Shown here: piece after piece, positions 36,080 to 45,021 of the stretch | Position numbering within the stretch: position 1 is the first letter of the stretch | Layout: every line of letters starts with the position of its first letter | Assembly (NCBI RefSeq): GCF_000468495.1 | Contig: NC_022444.1 | Span: forward strand, 3,061,681-3,125,680 | Direction: 5' to 3' | From: Megalodesulfovibrio gigas DSM 1382 = ATCC 19364 | Lineage (GTDB): Bacteria > Desulfobacterota > Desulfovibrionia > Desulfovibrionales > Desulfovibrionaceae | Length of the DNA stretch: 64,000 bases | The notes under the pieces: model-generated | The model's input: only the letters and a program-made list of their open reading frames with translations | Told to the model about the DNA's origin: nothing | Databases searched by the model: none | Made by a program: the position numbers and the translations under genes

Positions 36080-37150
36080 GTGGCCGGCCGGGAATCGCCG
36101 CTCATGTGGGTCTCGGACCAGCTGGCCGTGGGCGCGGCACCCCTCTCCTACGTGCAACTGGCCCGCCTGCACGACGAGGGCATTTCCGCCATCCTCAACC
36201 TGTGCGACGAGTTCTGCGACCTGCACGACATCGAGCGCGATCACGGGTTCGAGGTCCATCACCTCCCCATCCCCGACGAAGAAGCCCCGGACATGACCGC
36301 CCTGGAACAGGCCCTCTCCTGGCTGGACGAGGCCATCTATCTGGGCAAGAAGGTCTACATCCACTGCCGCCACGGCATCGGCCGCACCGGCACCGTGCTC
36401 AATGCCTACCTGCTGCGCCGCGGCCTGGGCTACAAGCTGGCGGATCGCGTGCTGGCCAAGCTGCGCAGCAAGCCCACCAACTTCTGCCAGTGGCGGGCCG
36501 TCAAGCGCTACGGCAAGGTTGCCGGCAAGCTGACCATCCGCGAGCCGCGGCTGGAGTTCAAACGGCTGGTGGATCTGCATCCCTTCATCCACGATTACGA
36601 AAATCTGGCCGCCGAGGTCGAGGCCGCCATTGCCGCCGCCTGCGCTGCCCTGCCTCGGTGCGGCCGCGAACATGCCCGCTGCTGCAGCCGGCCCGTGCAA
36701 CTGACGTTCATCGAGGCCGTGGATCTGGCCACCGTGATCAACCAGGAACTAACCAGCGAGAAGCGCCAGGCCCTCATCGAACGCGCCACCCAGGCCTCCC
36801 GCCAGGAGCGGCTTGCCCGTCAGGCCCAGACGCAGGATGCCCAAATCGTCCAGGGAGAAAGCTGTCTGGCGGACATGGCCTTCCCCTGCCCCCTGCTGGA
36901 GGACGGCCGCTGCCTGCTCTTCTACATGCGGCCCCTGCAATGCCGCACTTACGGCATGCCCGCGGATGCTGCGGATGCGCTCTGGCGGCACATCTCCCCC
37001 ACCCTGGCCCAGCTCTCCAGCCAGACCTTTCTGGCCCTCTCCGGCTCGTTTCTGCCGGAATCGCCCCTGACCTTCTCCATTGCGGAGGTGGTCTCCGGCC
37101 GCTACGTCCAGCGCTTCTTCCACCAGCTCCGTCTGGCCATGCAGGGGTAG
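36080..37150 (+). CDS. Dual-specificity phosphatase fused to a YkgJ-like Cys-cluster domain
   Basis: Residues 1-150 form a dual-specificity/tyrosine phosphatase with the P-loop HCRHGIGRTG (Cys96, Arg102) and the general-acid candidate in PDEEAPD. Residues about 180-350 carry C194, C201-C202, then C270, C278 and C288 in the pattern CPLLEDGRC..RPLQCRTYG, which matches the YkgJ family of zinc/iron-chelating domains. The start is GTG, with AGGAA upstream; ATG at 36104 is an alternative. It ends the PhnD/kinase/dikinase cluster and could reverse phosphorylation made by the proteins encoded upstream. I know of no standard family with this fusion. Confidence 0.8.
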   Translation: MAGRESPLMWVSDQLAVGAAPLSYVQLARLHDEGISAILNLCDEFCDLHDIERDHGFEVHHLPIPDEEAPDMTALEQALSWLDEAIYLGKKVYIHCRHGIGRTGTVLNAYLLRRGLGYKLADRVLAKLRSKPTNFCQWRAVKRYGKVAGKLTIREPRLEFKRLVDLHPFIHDYENLAAEVEAAIAAACAALPRCGREHARCCSRPVQLTFIEAVDLATVINQELTSEKRQALIERATQASRQERLARQAQTQDAQIVQGESCLADMAFPCPLLEDGRCLLFYMRPLQCRTYGMPADAADALWRHISPTLAQLSSQTFLALSGSFLPESPLTFSIAEVVSGRYVQRFFHQLRLAMQG

Positions 37151-37160
37151 CCGGCCACCC

Positions 37161-38327
37161 TCACGCCCCGCGCAGGGCCTCCACGATGGACAGCCGCGCC
37201 GCCCGCACCGCCGGCAGCAGCCCTCCGGCCACCCCCATGAACGCCGCGAAGCCCAGGCACAGGCCGGCAATGCCCGGTGTGAGGCGAAAGGTGAAGGCCA
37301 GCTCCGAAAAGGTCTGAAAATTGGTGGTGGAGAAGGTGAACTGCGTGAGCGCCGACGCCGCCAGCACCCCCACCGCCCCGCCCAGCAGCCCCAGCAGCAG
37401 CGCTTCCAGCAGAAAGGCCAGCAGAATCGATCCCCTCCCGAAGCCCAGGGCGCGCAGGGCCCCGATTTCCGCAATGCGCGTGGCCACGGCGGAATACATG
37501 GTGATCATGGCCCCGATCATCGCGCCCAGCGAAAAAATGGCCGTGAGGGACACCCCCAGCACCCGCAGAAAGGTGGCCATCATCTCGGACTGTTTTTCGT
37601 AGAAGGCCGTCTCGCGGAACACGTCCACCTGCAGCCGCGGATCCGCAGCCAGGCGGACCTGCAACGACTCCAGCGCGGCATCGTCGCGCAGCCGCAGCAC
37701 CACCGTGGAGAAGGCCTGCCGTCGGAAGGCCTGCATCAGCACCTCCACATCCCCCCACACTTCCGACCCGAAGCCCGAGCCGGCCACATCGAACACGCCG
37801 ACCACAGGCCAGCGTGCCTGGGCAAACTGCAGGGCCTGCCCCAGATCCACCTCGGCAAAGCCTCGTGCCACGGCCATGCCGAGCAGCACTTCCGTGGACC
37901 CCGGCCGCGGCAACCGGCCCCGCAGCAGGCGGAATTCCGGACGAAGCCCCAGGGACGCCGGTTCCACCCCGCGCACGGGCACGTTGGCCACCACCCCGGT
38001 GCGCTTCTTGGGCAGGCCGATGAGCACCAGCAGTTCCCGGGCCACCAGGGGCAGGCCGTCCTGACCAGGGGCGATTTCCGGACTGGTCCGCACAATGCCC
38101 GCGGCCCAGCGTTCGATGCCGCTTTGCACCTCGGTTTCCGCGCCCTTGCGCAGCAGGATGGCGTTGTGCGGCGAGCCCGTGGCCACCAGGGTCTGCCGCA
38201 GGCCCTCGGCCAGCATCAGCGTGGCGGCAAACACAAATACCACCAGGGCCATGCCGCCGGCGGTAAGAGCCGTGGTCAGCCGGCGTCGGGCCAGATTGCG
38301 CCAGGAATAGGACAGGGGGACGGCCAT
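37161..38327 (-). CDS. FtsX/MacB-type ABC permease (copy A)
   Basis: This is a four-TM MacB-like permease: TM1 near 22-45, a large periplasmic domain to about 255, then three helices, with the FtsX core YSAVATRIAEIGALRALGFGRGSILLAFLLEALLLGLLGG. The C terminus ends with LPAVRAARLSIVEALRGA. The ATG overlaps the stop of the upstream permease by one base (TGATG), so the pair is coupled and likely forms a heterodimer. The pump would move lipids, peptides or siderophores across the envelope with the ATPase and HlyD-like protein encoded upstream. Confidence 0.85.
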   Translation of the reverse strand: MAVPLSYSWRNLARRRLTTALTAGGMALVVFVFAATLMLAEGLRQTLVATGSPHNAILLRKGAETEVQSGIERWAAGIVRTSPEIAPGQDGLPLVARELLVLIGLPKKRTGVVANVPVRGVEPASLGLRPEFRLLRGRLPRPGSTEVLLGMAVARGFAEVDLGQALQFAQARWPVVGVFDVAGSGFGSEVWGDVEVLMQAFRRQAFSTVVLRLRDDAALESLQVRLAADPRLQVDVFRETAFYEKQSEMMATFLRVLGVSLTAIFSLGAMIGAMITMYSAVATRIAEIGALRALGFGRGSILLAFLLEALLLGLLGGAVGVLAASALTQFTFSTTNFQTFSELAFTFRLTPGIAGLCLGFAAFMGVAGGLLPAVRAARLSIVEALRGA

Positions 38328-39484
38328 CAGCCCAGCCTCCGCAACCCCTCGGCAATGCGCAACCGCGCCGTCGAGATGGCCGGAAAGATGCCCGCCAGCA
38401 GTCCCACCAGCAGCCCCAGCACGGCCCCGAGCTGGAACGTCTGGACCTTCACCTCCACAAAAGGGAAATAATCCGACAGAAAATGCCCGAAAGCCTGCGC
38501 GCCCGGCGGAATGCCGGCCAGCCCCAGCCCTGTGCCGGCCGCGGCCAGGACCAGGGATTCCCCCATGATGAGCAGCCCGAGGGTGCCGCCGCCGAAGCCC
38601 ACGGTCTTCATGGCCGCATATTCCGCCGTGCGTTCCCGGGCGCTCATGGCCATGGTGTTGGCGGCCACGGCCAGGATGATGACGATGACCACGTACGACA
38701 CGATGCGGATGGCCACCAGAATGGCTTCGCTCATGGCCAGAAATCCCTGGGTGAAGGCCTTTTCCGTCTCGGTGAGGGTTTCGGCGCGGGAGTTCTTGAA
38801 CAGGGCGTCGATGGCCTGGGCCGTGGCCGCAGCGCGGGTTTCGTCCCGGATCTGGATCATGTAGAACCCCACCTCCCCGGCCCTGGCAGACTGCTCCCGC
38901 TTGAGCGTTTCGTCCAGGTACGCCCAGTGGAACAGCAACTGCGTTTCGTCCACGGTGCTGTGCGCGCCCTCGTACACGGCGCGGATGGTCAGGGGCCAGT
39001 CGCCGGGATAGATGGTCCCGCGCAGGGTGATGGTGTCCCCCAGTTTCCAGCCGAAGCGGTCCATGAGCTTGCGGCCCACCAAGGCAGCCTTGCGATCCTT
39101 GAAAAAGGCCAGCCGCTGCGCCTCGGGCACCAGAAATTCCGGATAGATTGACAGATACGTGACCGGCTCCACGCAAAAATTGGCAAAGAAGTTCTTCTCG
39201 TCCACGTAGATGCCGCCAAACCAGTTGCCGTAGGATACGGCGCTGACGTTCTCCACATTGTGGATCTTGTCTCGCTGGGAAAGCGGCAGGGGAAAGACCA
39301 GGCTGATGGCGTTTCGCGTGACCAGCCGGTTGGCCGCCGCAGCTTCCACACCGGCGTGCCAGGTATCGATGACCGTGCGCAAGAGCCCGAAGGCCAGGAT
39401 GGCCACAGCCACGCCGACCACGGTGAGCGCGGCGCGCAGCCGGTGGCGGAAGGCGTTACGGACCAGGAGCTTGAGGAGCAGCAT
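38327..39484 (-). CDS. FtsX/MacB-type ABC permease (copy B)
   Basis: The partner permease has the same layout: an N-terminal TM helix preceded by LLVRNAFRHRLRAALT, a periplasmic domain (about 50-250), then three TM helices with MAMSARERTAEYAAMKTVGFGGGTLGLLIMGESLVL. The start MLLLKLLV has GGGAGG nine bases upstream and overlaps the end of the ATPase gene by 29 bases. Together with copy A, the ATPase and the membrane-fusion protein it forms a MacAB-type four-gene operon. Confidence 0.85.
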   Translation of the reverse strand: MLLLKLLVRNAFRHRLRAALTVVGVAVAILAFGLLRTVIDTWHAGVEAAAANRLVTRNAISLVFPLPLSQRDKIHNVENVSAVSYGNWFGGIYVDEKNFFANFCVEPVTYLSIYPEFLVPEAQRLAFFKDRKAALVGRKLMDRFGWKLGDTITLRGTIYPGDWPLTIRAVYEGAHSTVDETQLLFHWAYLDETLKREQSARAGEVGFYMIQIRDETRAAATAQAIDALFKNSRAETLTETEKAFTQGFLAMSEAILVAIRIVSYVVIVIILAVAANTMAMSARERTAEYAAMKTVGFGGGTLGLLIMGESLVLAAAGTGLGLAGIPPGAQAFGHFLSDYFPFVEVKVQTFQLGAVLGLLVGLLAGIFPAISTARLRIAEGLRRLG

Positions 39485-40202
39485 GGCCGTCGCCTCCCGG
39501 GACATTGTACGGCGAGCCGTTGGCATCGATCCACAATTCACCCTTGTCCAGATGGATGAGCTTGCGGGCGCGCTCCGCGGCCCTGGGATCGTGGGTGACC
39601 ATGACGATGGTCTTGCCCAGTTCCGTGTTGAGCCGCTCCATGAGGGTCAGCACCTCTTCGGCGGAGGCGCGGTCCAGGTCGCCGGTGGGTTCGTCGGCCA
39701 CCAGCAGATCGGGATCCGCAGCCACGGCCCGGGCGATGGCCACGCGCTGCTGCTGCCCGCCAGAGAGCTGGCCGGGATAATGGTCCAGCCGGTCGGCCAG
39801 CCCCACGGCGGACAGGGCCGCCACGGCGTGCGCGCGCCGTTCCCTGGCGGAAAGATCCGTGAGCAGCAGCGGCAATTCCACGTTCTCCTGGGCCGTGAGC
39901 ACGGGAATGAGGTTGTAAAACTGAAAGATGAAGCCCACATGGTGCGAACGCCAGGCGGCCAGCTCGGATTCGGAGTATTGCGTCAGATCCTCGCCACGGA
40001 ACACAATCTCTCCGGCGTCGGCCTGATCGATGCCGGCGATGCAGTTCAGCAGCGTGGACTTGCCCGACCCCGACGGCCCCATCAGGGCCAGGAAATCCCC
40101 GGGCATGATGTCCAGGGTGATGTCCGTGAGCACGGGAATATCCTGCTCGCCGCGGCGGTAGTGCTTGGCCAGGTTGCGGATGCGCAGCAGGGGTTCCGCC
40201 AT
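39456..40202 (-). CDS. ABC ATPase, MacB/LolD-type
   Basis: This has the standard 248-residue nucleotide-binding domain: Walker A GPSGSGKST, Q loop, signature LSGGQQQRVAIARA, Walker B LLVADEPTGDLD and the His switch in VTHDP. This subfamily drives MacB-, LolCDE- and FtsEX-type permeases by mechanotransmission. The start at MAEPLLR directly follows the stop of the HlyD gene, a coupled arrangement. Confidence 0.9.
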   Translation of the reverse strand: MAEPLLRIRNLAKHYRRGEQDIPVLTDITLDIMPGDFLALMGPSGSGKSTLLNCIAGIDQADAGEIVFRGEDLTQYSESELAAWRSHHVGFIFQFYNLIPVLTAQENVELPLLLTDLSARERRAHAVAALSAVGLADRLDHYPGQLSGGQQQRVAIARAVAADPDLLVADEPTGDLDRASAEEVLTLMERLNTELGKTIVMVTHDPRAAERARKLIHLDKGELWIDANGSPYNVPGGDGHAAPQAPGP

Positions 40203-40204
40203 GG

Positions 40205-41458
40205 TCAGTCTTCCTGCACCCGGACGGGCATGCCGCCGGCCAGTTCCTCCGCGGGAGAAAGCACCACTTTCTGCCCCGCGGCCAGTTCGCCGGCAATGGC
40301 GGTGAGCCCGCCGAAGGCCTCGCCCGGCTGCACGGCCACCTGCTCCAGCGTGCCGTTTGCATACCGCAGCACGTGCGCGCGCTCCTGACGCCACACCAGG
40401 GCCTCGGCCGGCGCCGTGAGGCGGGGTGTTTCCTCGCCGGGAGCCAGAGCCCGGGAAAGAAAGGACACGCGCACGCTCATGTCCGGCAGCACCCGCGGAT
40501 CCAGATGATTGAAGCGGACCTTGACCAGGATGGTGGCCTTGGTGCGGTCTGCCGTGGGGACGATCATATGCACCACGCCGGGAAAGCGCTCGCCGGGCAG
40601 GGCATCCAGCTCAATCTCGCAGGGCATGCCCGCCGCCACCTTGCCGATCTGCGACTCGCTCACGTCCACCTCGGCCTGCAGGGAGGTCAGATCCGCCAGC
40701 GTGACCACCGAGGCCCGGGCGCTGGCCGCCGCGCCCAGGGGAGTGAGGATGTCGCCCACGTCGGCATTCTTGGTGAGCACCACGGCGTCAAACGGCGCAC
40801 GCAGGGTGGCATAGCCCTGGTCCACCCGGGCGCGTTCCGCGGCGGCCTTGGCAGCCAGGACCTGCTTGGAAACCTGAAAAATGGCCGCCCGGGCCACGTC
40901 ACGGCGGGTCTCGGCGGCATCGTATTCGGATTGGGCAATGGCCCCCGTGCGCACCAGGGCCTGCAGACGGCGCTCCTGACGTTCCGTGTCCAGAAGTTCG
41001 GCCTCCAACTGCTTCAGACGGGCTTCGGCGGCCACCACCTCGGCCAGGGCCGCAGCGTGGGCGGCGGCAAGGTCCTCGGCTTCCAGGCGGGCCAGGATGT
41101 CGCCCTGGCGCACCAATTGGCCCTCCTCCACCCCCAGCCAGACCAGCTGTGAAGTGATCTTGGCGGCCACGGAAGACTTGCGATCCGCCACCATGTAGCC
41201 GCTGGCGGTGAGGGCGGCCAGGGTCTGGGAAGGATGCGTCAGGGCCACCGTGCCCAGGCGCACCAGGGGCGGCCGGGGCCAGAACCACCAGGCCGCGCCG
41301 GCCCCCAGACAGACCAACAGAAACAGCAGCCCCCAGGGGATGCGACGACGACGACGCAGCCCCCGGCCATCGCGCTGAATGCGCAGGGAGGCCAGATCCT
41401 TGGAGGTTGATACCGCAGTGACAGTGGAAGAAGCCATGGCCGGCACTGTAGCAGGCAT
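40205..41458 (-). CDS. HlyD/MacA-type periplasmic adaptor (membrane fusion protein)
   Basis: An N-terminal anchor helix (about 43-65; WGLLFLLVCLGAGAAWWFW) precedes a biotinyl-lipoyl/helical hairpin (about 95-215; VEEGQLVRQGDILARLEAEDL, with a long coiled coil) and beta-barrel domains. This is the MacA/HlyD layout, linking the inner-membrane permeases to an outer-membrane channel. No TolC gene is adjacent. The ATG has AAGG upstream; an inner ATG at 41437 has no ribosome-binding site. It is the first gene of the four-gene export operon. Confidence 0.85.
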   Translation of the reverse strand: MPATVPAMASSTVTAVSTSKDLASLRIQRDGRGLRRRRRIPWGLLFLLVCLGAGAAWWFWPRPPLVRLGTVALTHPSQTLAALTASGYMVADRKSSVAAKITSQLVWLGVEEGQLVRQGDILARLEAEDLAAAHAAALAEVVAAEARLKQLEAELLDTERQERRLQALVRTGAIAQSEYDAAETRRDVARAAIFQVSKQVLAAKAAAERARVDQGYATLRAPFDAVVLTKNADVGDILTPLGAAASARASVVTLADLTSLQAEVDVSESQIGKVAAGMPCEIELDALPGERFPGVVHMIVPTADRTKATILVKVRFNHLDPRVLPDMSVRVSFLSRALAPGEETPRLTAPAEALVWRQERAHVLRYANGTLEQVAVQPGEAFGGLTAIAGELAAGQKVVLSPAEELAGGMPVRVQED

Positions 41459-41554
41459 TCATCGCCTTGCAAAGTATTTGTTTCGCTTTAAACGATGCAG
41501 TGCACATGAAAATGTCATTTGACGCCTGCACCGCACACGCGGTACGGCGTGGCC

Positions 41555-41842
41555 ATGATTGCAGTCATCTCAGGCGTTATTGCACTGGTACTGATCCATG
41601 GACAACTGCAGCAGCCACCGGAATATCAGACCCGGGAGGCCCTGCTGCAGCATCTGGAAGCCATCCGCCATCCGCAACCGCCGCCGACCAGGGCCGGGGA
41701 TCCCCACGCCCGCATGGACACAAACCGGGACGGCCGCCTGACCCGCGAGGAATGGGACGCCTTCATGACCGTGCACGACGAGGATTACATGCCCTGCCAC
41801 CGCGGCCAGGGCGAGAAGGACGACACCGTGCCGCGGCCCTGA
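41555..41842 (+). CDS. Membrane-anchored single EF-hand protein, 95 aa
   Basis: A short N-terminal TM helix (MIAVISGVIALVLIHG) is followed by a linker and one canonical EF-hand loop (DTNRDGRLTREEW) that should bind calcium. The C terminus has a Cys/His pair (MPCHRGQGEKDD). The exact start is uncertain: GTG at 41549 and TTG at 41519 are in frame, and none has a strong ribosome-binding site. It pairs with the EF-hand protein that follows 116 bases downstream. Confidence 0.65.
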   Translation: MIAVISGVIALVLIHGQLQQPPEYQTREALLQHLEAIRHPQPPPTRAGDPHARMDTNRDGRLTREEWDAFMTVHDEDYMPCHRGQGEKDDTVPRP

Positions 41843-41860
41843 GATTTTCGCCCCGCCGCA

Positions 41861-41889
41861 TTGACCCTCTCCCCTGTCCGCCTTATGCT
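41861..41889 (+). promoter_or_regulatory. Sigma70-type promoter of the second EF-hand gene
   Basis: TTGACC (41861-41866), a 17-base spacer and TATGCT (41884-41889) lie 69 bases before the ATG. The same two hexamers and spacer occur at 50457-50485 on the other strand. Confidence 0.65.
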
Positions 41890-41958
41890 GTCTGATGACT
41901 CGGCACCCTCGACCAGGGCCGCCGGTCCACTCCATCACGCACAAAGGAGCCATCCAAC

Positions 41959-42315
41959 ATGAAAACCCTTCGCCTGCTCTGCTGCTTCCTGCTCCTGGCC
42001 GCATCCCCGGCCTATGCCGGCATGGCCGCCGGCCCGCACGGCAGCCCCCATGGCGGGATGATCGGCTTTGATCATCTCGACGCAGACAAGGACGGCAGCC
42101 TCTCCCGGGACGAGTTCGCGACCATGATGCGCGGCAGCACGCATCCGGACAACAAGGATGCCGCCTTCAAGATGATCGACACCGACGGCGACGGCGGCAT
42201 CTCCCCCCAGGAATGGGACGCCTTCAAGGATTCCCACGCCAAGGCCATGGGCAAGCACGGCCAGCCGGCCGAAAGCCCCGACTGCGCCCCCGACGGCAAC
42301 AAAACCGTCCAGTAG
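41959..42315 (+). CDS. Secreted EF-hand calcium-binding protein, 118 aa
   Basis: A signal peptide (MKTLRLLCCFLLLAASPAYA) leads to a small periplasmic protein with two EF-hand loops, DADKDGSLSRDEF and DTDGDGGISPQEW, both with the usual Asp/Asn/Glu ligands. Gly/His/Met-rich sequence precedes them. It probably binds calcium in the periplasm. AAGGAG precedes the ATG, and the promoter at 41861 and terminator at 42331 make it a self-contained unit. Confidence 0.85.
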   Translation: MKTLRLLCCFLLLAASPAYAGMAAGPHGSPHGGMIGFDHLDADKDGSLSRDEFATMMRGSTHPDNKDAAFKMIDTDGDGGISPQEWDAFKDSHAKAMGKHGQPAESPDCAPDGNKTVQ

Positions 42316-42330
42316 GCAACCTTACAGCGT

Positions 42331-42365
42331 AACGGGGAGAATCGCCTGCGGCGGCTCTCCCCGTT
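42331..42365. terminator. Strong 10-bp hairpin between convergent genes
   Basis: AACGGGGAGA (42331-42340) and TCTCCCCGTT (42356-42365) form a perfect stem with an inner CGCC/GGCG pairing. It lies between the ends of the EF-hand gene and the radical SAM gene and could serve both. No clear T-run follows. Confidence 0.65.
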
Positions 42366-42378
42366 GCTGCGAGGTCGA

Positions 42379-44907
42379 TCACGCCTTCCGGCGTCGCCAG
42401 CCTGTCGCCAGCCCCCACCAGGAGCCCGCGGCCAGGGCCGCTGCCCTCGCCAGCACGAACCCCGGCACGGCCAGGGCCAGGACGACATCCTGCCGCAGCA
42501 GTCTTCCCGTCCAGGGCAGGGCCGAGGCCGCAATGCCCGCCGCCAGCAACGCCTCCACCCGGAACAATCCCGGCCAGCACACCGCCAGGGGCAGGATGGC
42601 CCAGCCGAGCATGGCGGCCAGGGTCTGGAATTTCACGGCCTTGGATGTGTAGCGGTCCGAGACGGCCTTGTCCGGATAGCGCCGGTAGACCCTCACCCGC
42701 CAGTACGCCCGCCAAAACTTGGTGCGGCAGTAGCGCCCCAGGCTGGCTGGGTGCAGATGCTGGACCACAGCCCGCGGCGCGAACACCAGCCGTCGACCCG
42801 CGGCCAGCAGGCGGTAGGAGAACTCCGTATCCTCATTGTTGGCAGTTGGATAGGAGACATCGAACCCACCGGACTCCAGGAAGACGGACCGCCGGAAGGC
42901 CGCGGCGTAGGTGGCCACCAGATCCACGGGGCCGCCGTCCTCGTGCAGGGCATAGCGGGACTCGAATTCGGCCTGGGCAAACCGCGCCGTGAGCTGCCGC
43001 TGCAGGGTGCGGTAGGCGCCCTGGACGCCGTCCACGGTGGGGTCCTCGAATTTTTTCAGGATATTGACCAGAAAATCCGGCCCGGGCCGGCAATCCGCAT
43101 CGGTAAAGACCACCACCGCGCCCCGGGCGTACTGGCCACCCAGATTGCGCGCCGCGGCCGGCCCGTGGTTGCGCCCGTCGGGATGCTGCAGCCAGCGCAC
43201 GCTGCCATCATCCACCCAGGAGCGGCAGCAGGCGGCGGTATCGTCGGTGGAACCATCATCCACCACAATGATTTCATAGGATTTTCGCGACTGATTCTGC
43301 CGCACCAGACTGCGCAGGGTGTGCGGCAGGGTCCCGGCGGCATTGTACGCCGGGATGACCACCGAGGCCGCCAGACCGGGTTCCTGCGGCTCCAGGGCCG
43401 GCAGGGACTCGGCGCAGGCCGGGGGCGCGCCGGCACCGGACCCGAAGAGCAGGTGCTTCACAAACACCCGGCCCGCCTTGACACTGCGGTGGCGTTCATC
43501 AGGATCCTTCAGCGCCTCCCAGGCCTTGCGGAGCAGGAATTTGGGACGGAAATAGAAACGCCGGCGGGCCTGATCGCACAGGGCCACCAGCTCCTCGGGG
43601 CCGAAGTGCTCGTTGCGGGTGACGCAGTTGTGCAGCCCCTGCGGCGTCAGCCAGGCCGAGAAGTCCACCGTGGTGATCCACCCCTTTTCCTGATACATGG
43701 CGTAGGCTTGCGTACCGGGATAGACCATCACCGGGTAGAACTGCGCCGTGTCCGGGTCCAGATCAAGGGCCAGACGGATGGTCTGTTCCACGGCGGCACG
43801 GTCCTCGCCGGGGAAGCCGATGATGAAGCAGCCGTGGATGCGCAGGCCGGCGGCTCGTGCATCGGCCATGAAGCGTCTTGCCCGGTCCGCACCCAGGCCC
43901 TTGCGCATGCAGGCCAGGGTGGCCGGCACGCCGGATTCGAAGCCCACGCAGAGCATGCGACAGCCTGCGGCCTTGAGGGCGCGCATGGTCTCCAGGTCCA
44001 GATCCATGCGGGCGTTGGCGGACCAGGTGAACTGCAACCCGCGGTCCTGGATGACCTGGGCGAACTCCAGGCTGCGGGCGCGGTTGGCGGTGAGGGTATC
44101 ATCCTCGAAAAAGATGGACCGCACCTGCGGGCATTCCCGCAAAATCTCCTCCACCTCATCCAGCACGTTGGCGATGCTGCGAATGCGCACAACATGGCCG
44201 GTGAGGGTCTGCGGATACACGCAGAAACTGCACCGGAACGGGCAGCCCCGGCTGGTGGTCAGGGTGACCATGGGATGCAGCCCGTTGGGGTTGAAATAGT
44301 CTTCCAGCCGCAGATGCCGACGATACACGCGGCTCACAAAGGGCAAGACGTCCAGATCGTCAAGGAAGGGCCGGTCGGCGGCGGCGCGGATGTCCTCGCT
44401 CTCGGACTCGGCACGGAAGGTCAGGCCCTGGATGTCCTGCAGCACGGTCGCCGGCGGCCGGCCGCCGGCCTGGCGCACGGCCCGGGCCAGCTCCAGCACG
44501 GTGTATTCGTATTCGCGGCGGGCCACGGCATCCACCCAGGGAGCCTGCCGCAGGGTTTCCTCCGGCAGGGCAGACACATGCACCCCCACCATGACCACGA
44601 TGGCCTGGGGCACGACGGCCTTGAGCTGCCGGGCGGCCTCCAGGTCGTTGGCGATGGAGGGGGTGGAGCTGTCCAGAATCATGAGCAACGGCTGTTCAAT
44701 GCGGGCGCGGTCCAGCACGGCATCCAGGGACAGGCCGGCAGCCGGCGCGTCCTGGAAGGTGACGTCGAACCCGGCTTCTTCCAGCACGCCGGCGGCATAC
44801 GCCAACCAGATGGGATAATACAGCGTACCGGACTTGGTGACGGCCGGACTGCGCTGCGGCCTGGAAAATTTGGGAAAATACGGGGGGTTTAGAACAAGAA
44901 TGTGCAT
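42379..44907 (-). CDS. B12-binding radical SAM protein fused to a GT2 glycosyltransferase
   Basis: Residues 1-150 resemble a B12-binding Rossmann domain (HILVLNPPYFPKF, VVMVGVHVSALPEET). Residues about 210-430 are a radical SAM barrel with the cluster motif CPFRCSFC (Cys222, 226, 229). Residues about 513-740 form a GT2 transferase (SVVIPAYNAAGT, VVDDGSTDD, FTDADCRPG), and TM helices follow at about 760-825. A methyl- or rearrangement-type radical enzyme joined to a glycosyltransferase suggests a modified sugar is made and attached by one protein. The divergent polysaccharide export genes support an envelope role. I start at MHILVLNPP. Confidence 0.8.
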   Translation of the reverse strand: MHILVLNPPYFPKFSRPQRSPAVTKSGTLYYPIWLAYAAGVLEEAGFDVTFQDAPAAGLSLDAVLDRARIEQPLLMILDSSTPSIANDLEAARQLKAVVPQAIVVMVGVHVSALPEETLRQAPWVDAVARREYEYTVLELARAVRQAGGRPPATVLQDIQGLTFRAESESEDIRAAADRPFLDDLDVLPFVSRVYRRHLRLEDYFNPNGLHPMVTLTTSRGCPFRCSFCVYPQTLTGHVVRIRSIANVLDEVEEILRECPQVRSIFFEDDTLTANRARSLEFAQVIQDRGLQFTWSANARMDLDLETMRALKAAGCRMLCVGFESGVPATLACMRKGLGADRARRFMADARAAGLRIHGCFIIGFPGEDRAAVEQTIRLALDLDPDTAQFYPVMVYPGTQAYAMYQEKGWITTVDFSAWLTPQGLHNCVTRNEHFGPEELVALCDQARRRFYFRPKFLLRKAWEALKDPDERHRSVKAGRVFVKHLLFGSGAGAPPACAESLPALEPQEPGLAASVVIPAYNAAGTLPHTLRSLVRQNQSRKSYEIIVVDDGSTDDTAACCRSWVDDGSVRWLQHPDGRNHGPAAARNLGGQYARGAVVVFTDADCRPGPDFLVNILKKFEDPTVDGVQGAYRTLQRQLTARFAQAEFESRYALHEDGGPVDLVATYAAAFRRSVFLESGGFDVSYPTANNEDTEFSYRLLAAGRRLVFAPRAVVQHLHPASLGRYCRTKFWRAYWRVRVYRRYPDKAVSDRYTSKAVKFQTLAAMLGWAILPLAVCWPGLFRVEALLAAGIAASALPWTGRLLRQDVVLALAVPGFVLARAAALAAGSWWGLATGWRRRKA

Positions 44908-44936
44908 GATTGGGCCGGCCTGTCTAAGGAGTTGTC

Positions 44937-44965
44937 TTGCCATGGGAAAATAAAGCTTCTACAAG
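44937..44965 (+). promoter_or_regulatory. Candidate promoter of the polysaccharide export genes
   Basis: TTGCCA (44937-44942), a 17-base spacer and TACAAG (44960-44965) lie 56 bases before the chosen start of the Wza-like gene, in the gap divergent from the radical SAM gene. Confidence 0.45.
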
Positions 44966-45021
44966 AGCACAGGCCCGCATGCAACCGCATGGGAGCAATC
45001 AACCTTCAGCCTGGCGCCATC

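Noticed and set aside
41467-41895. A 142-residue frame overlapping the first EF-hand gene
   Set aside because: The other frame has a TM helix and a canonical EF-hand; this one has no features.
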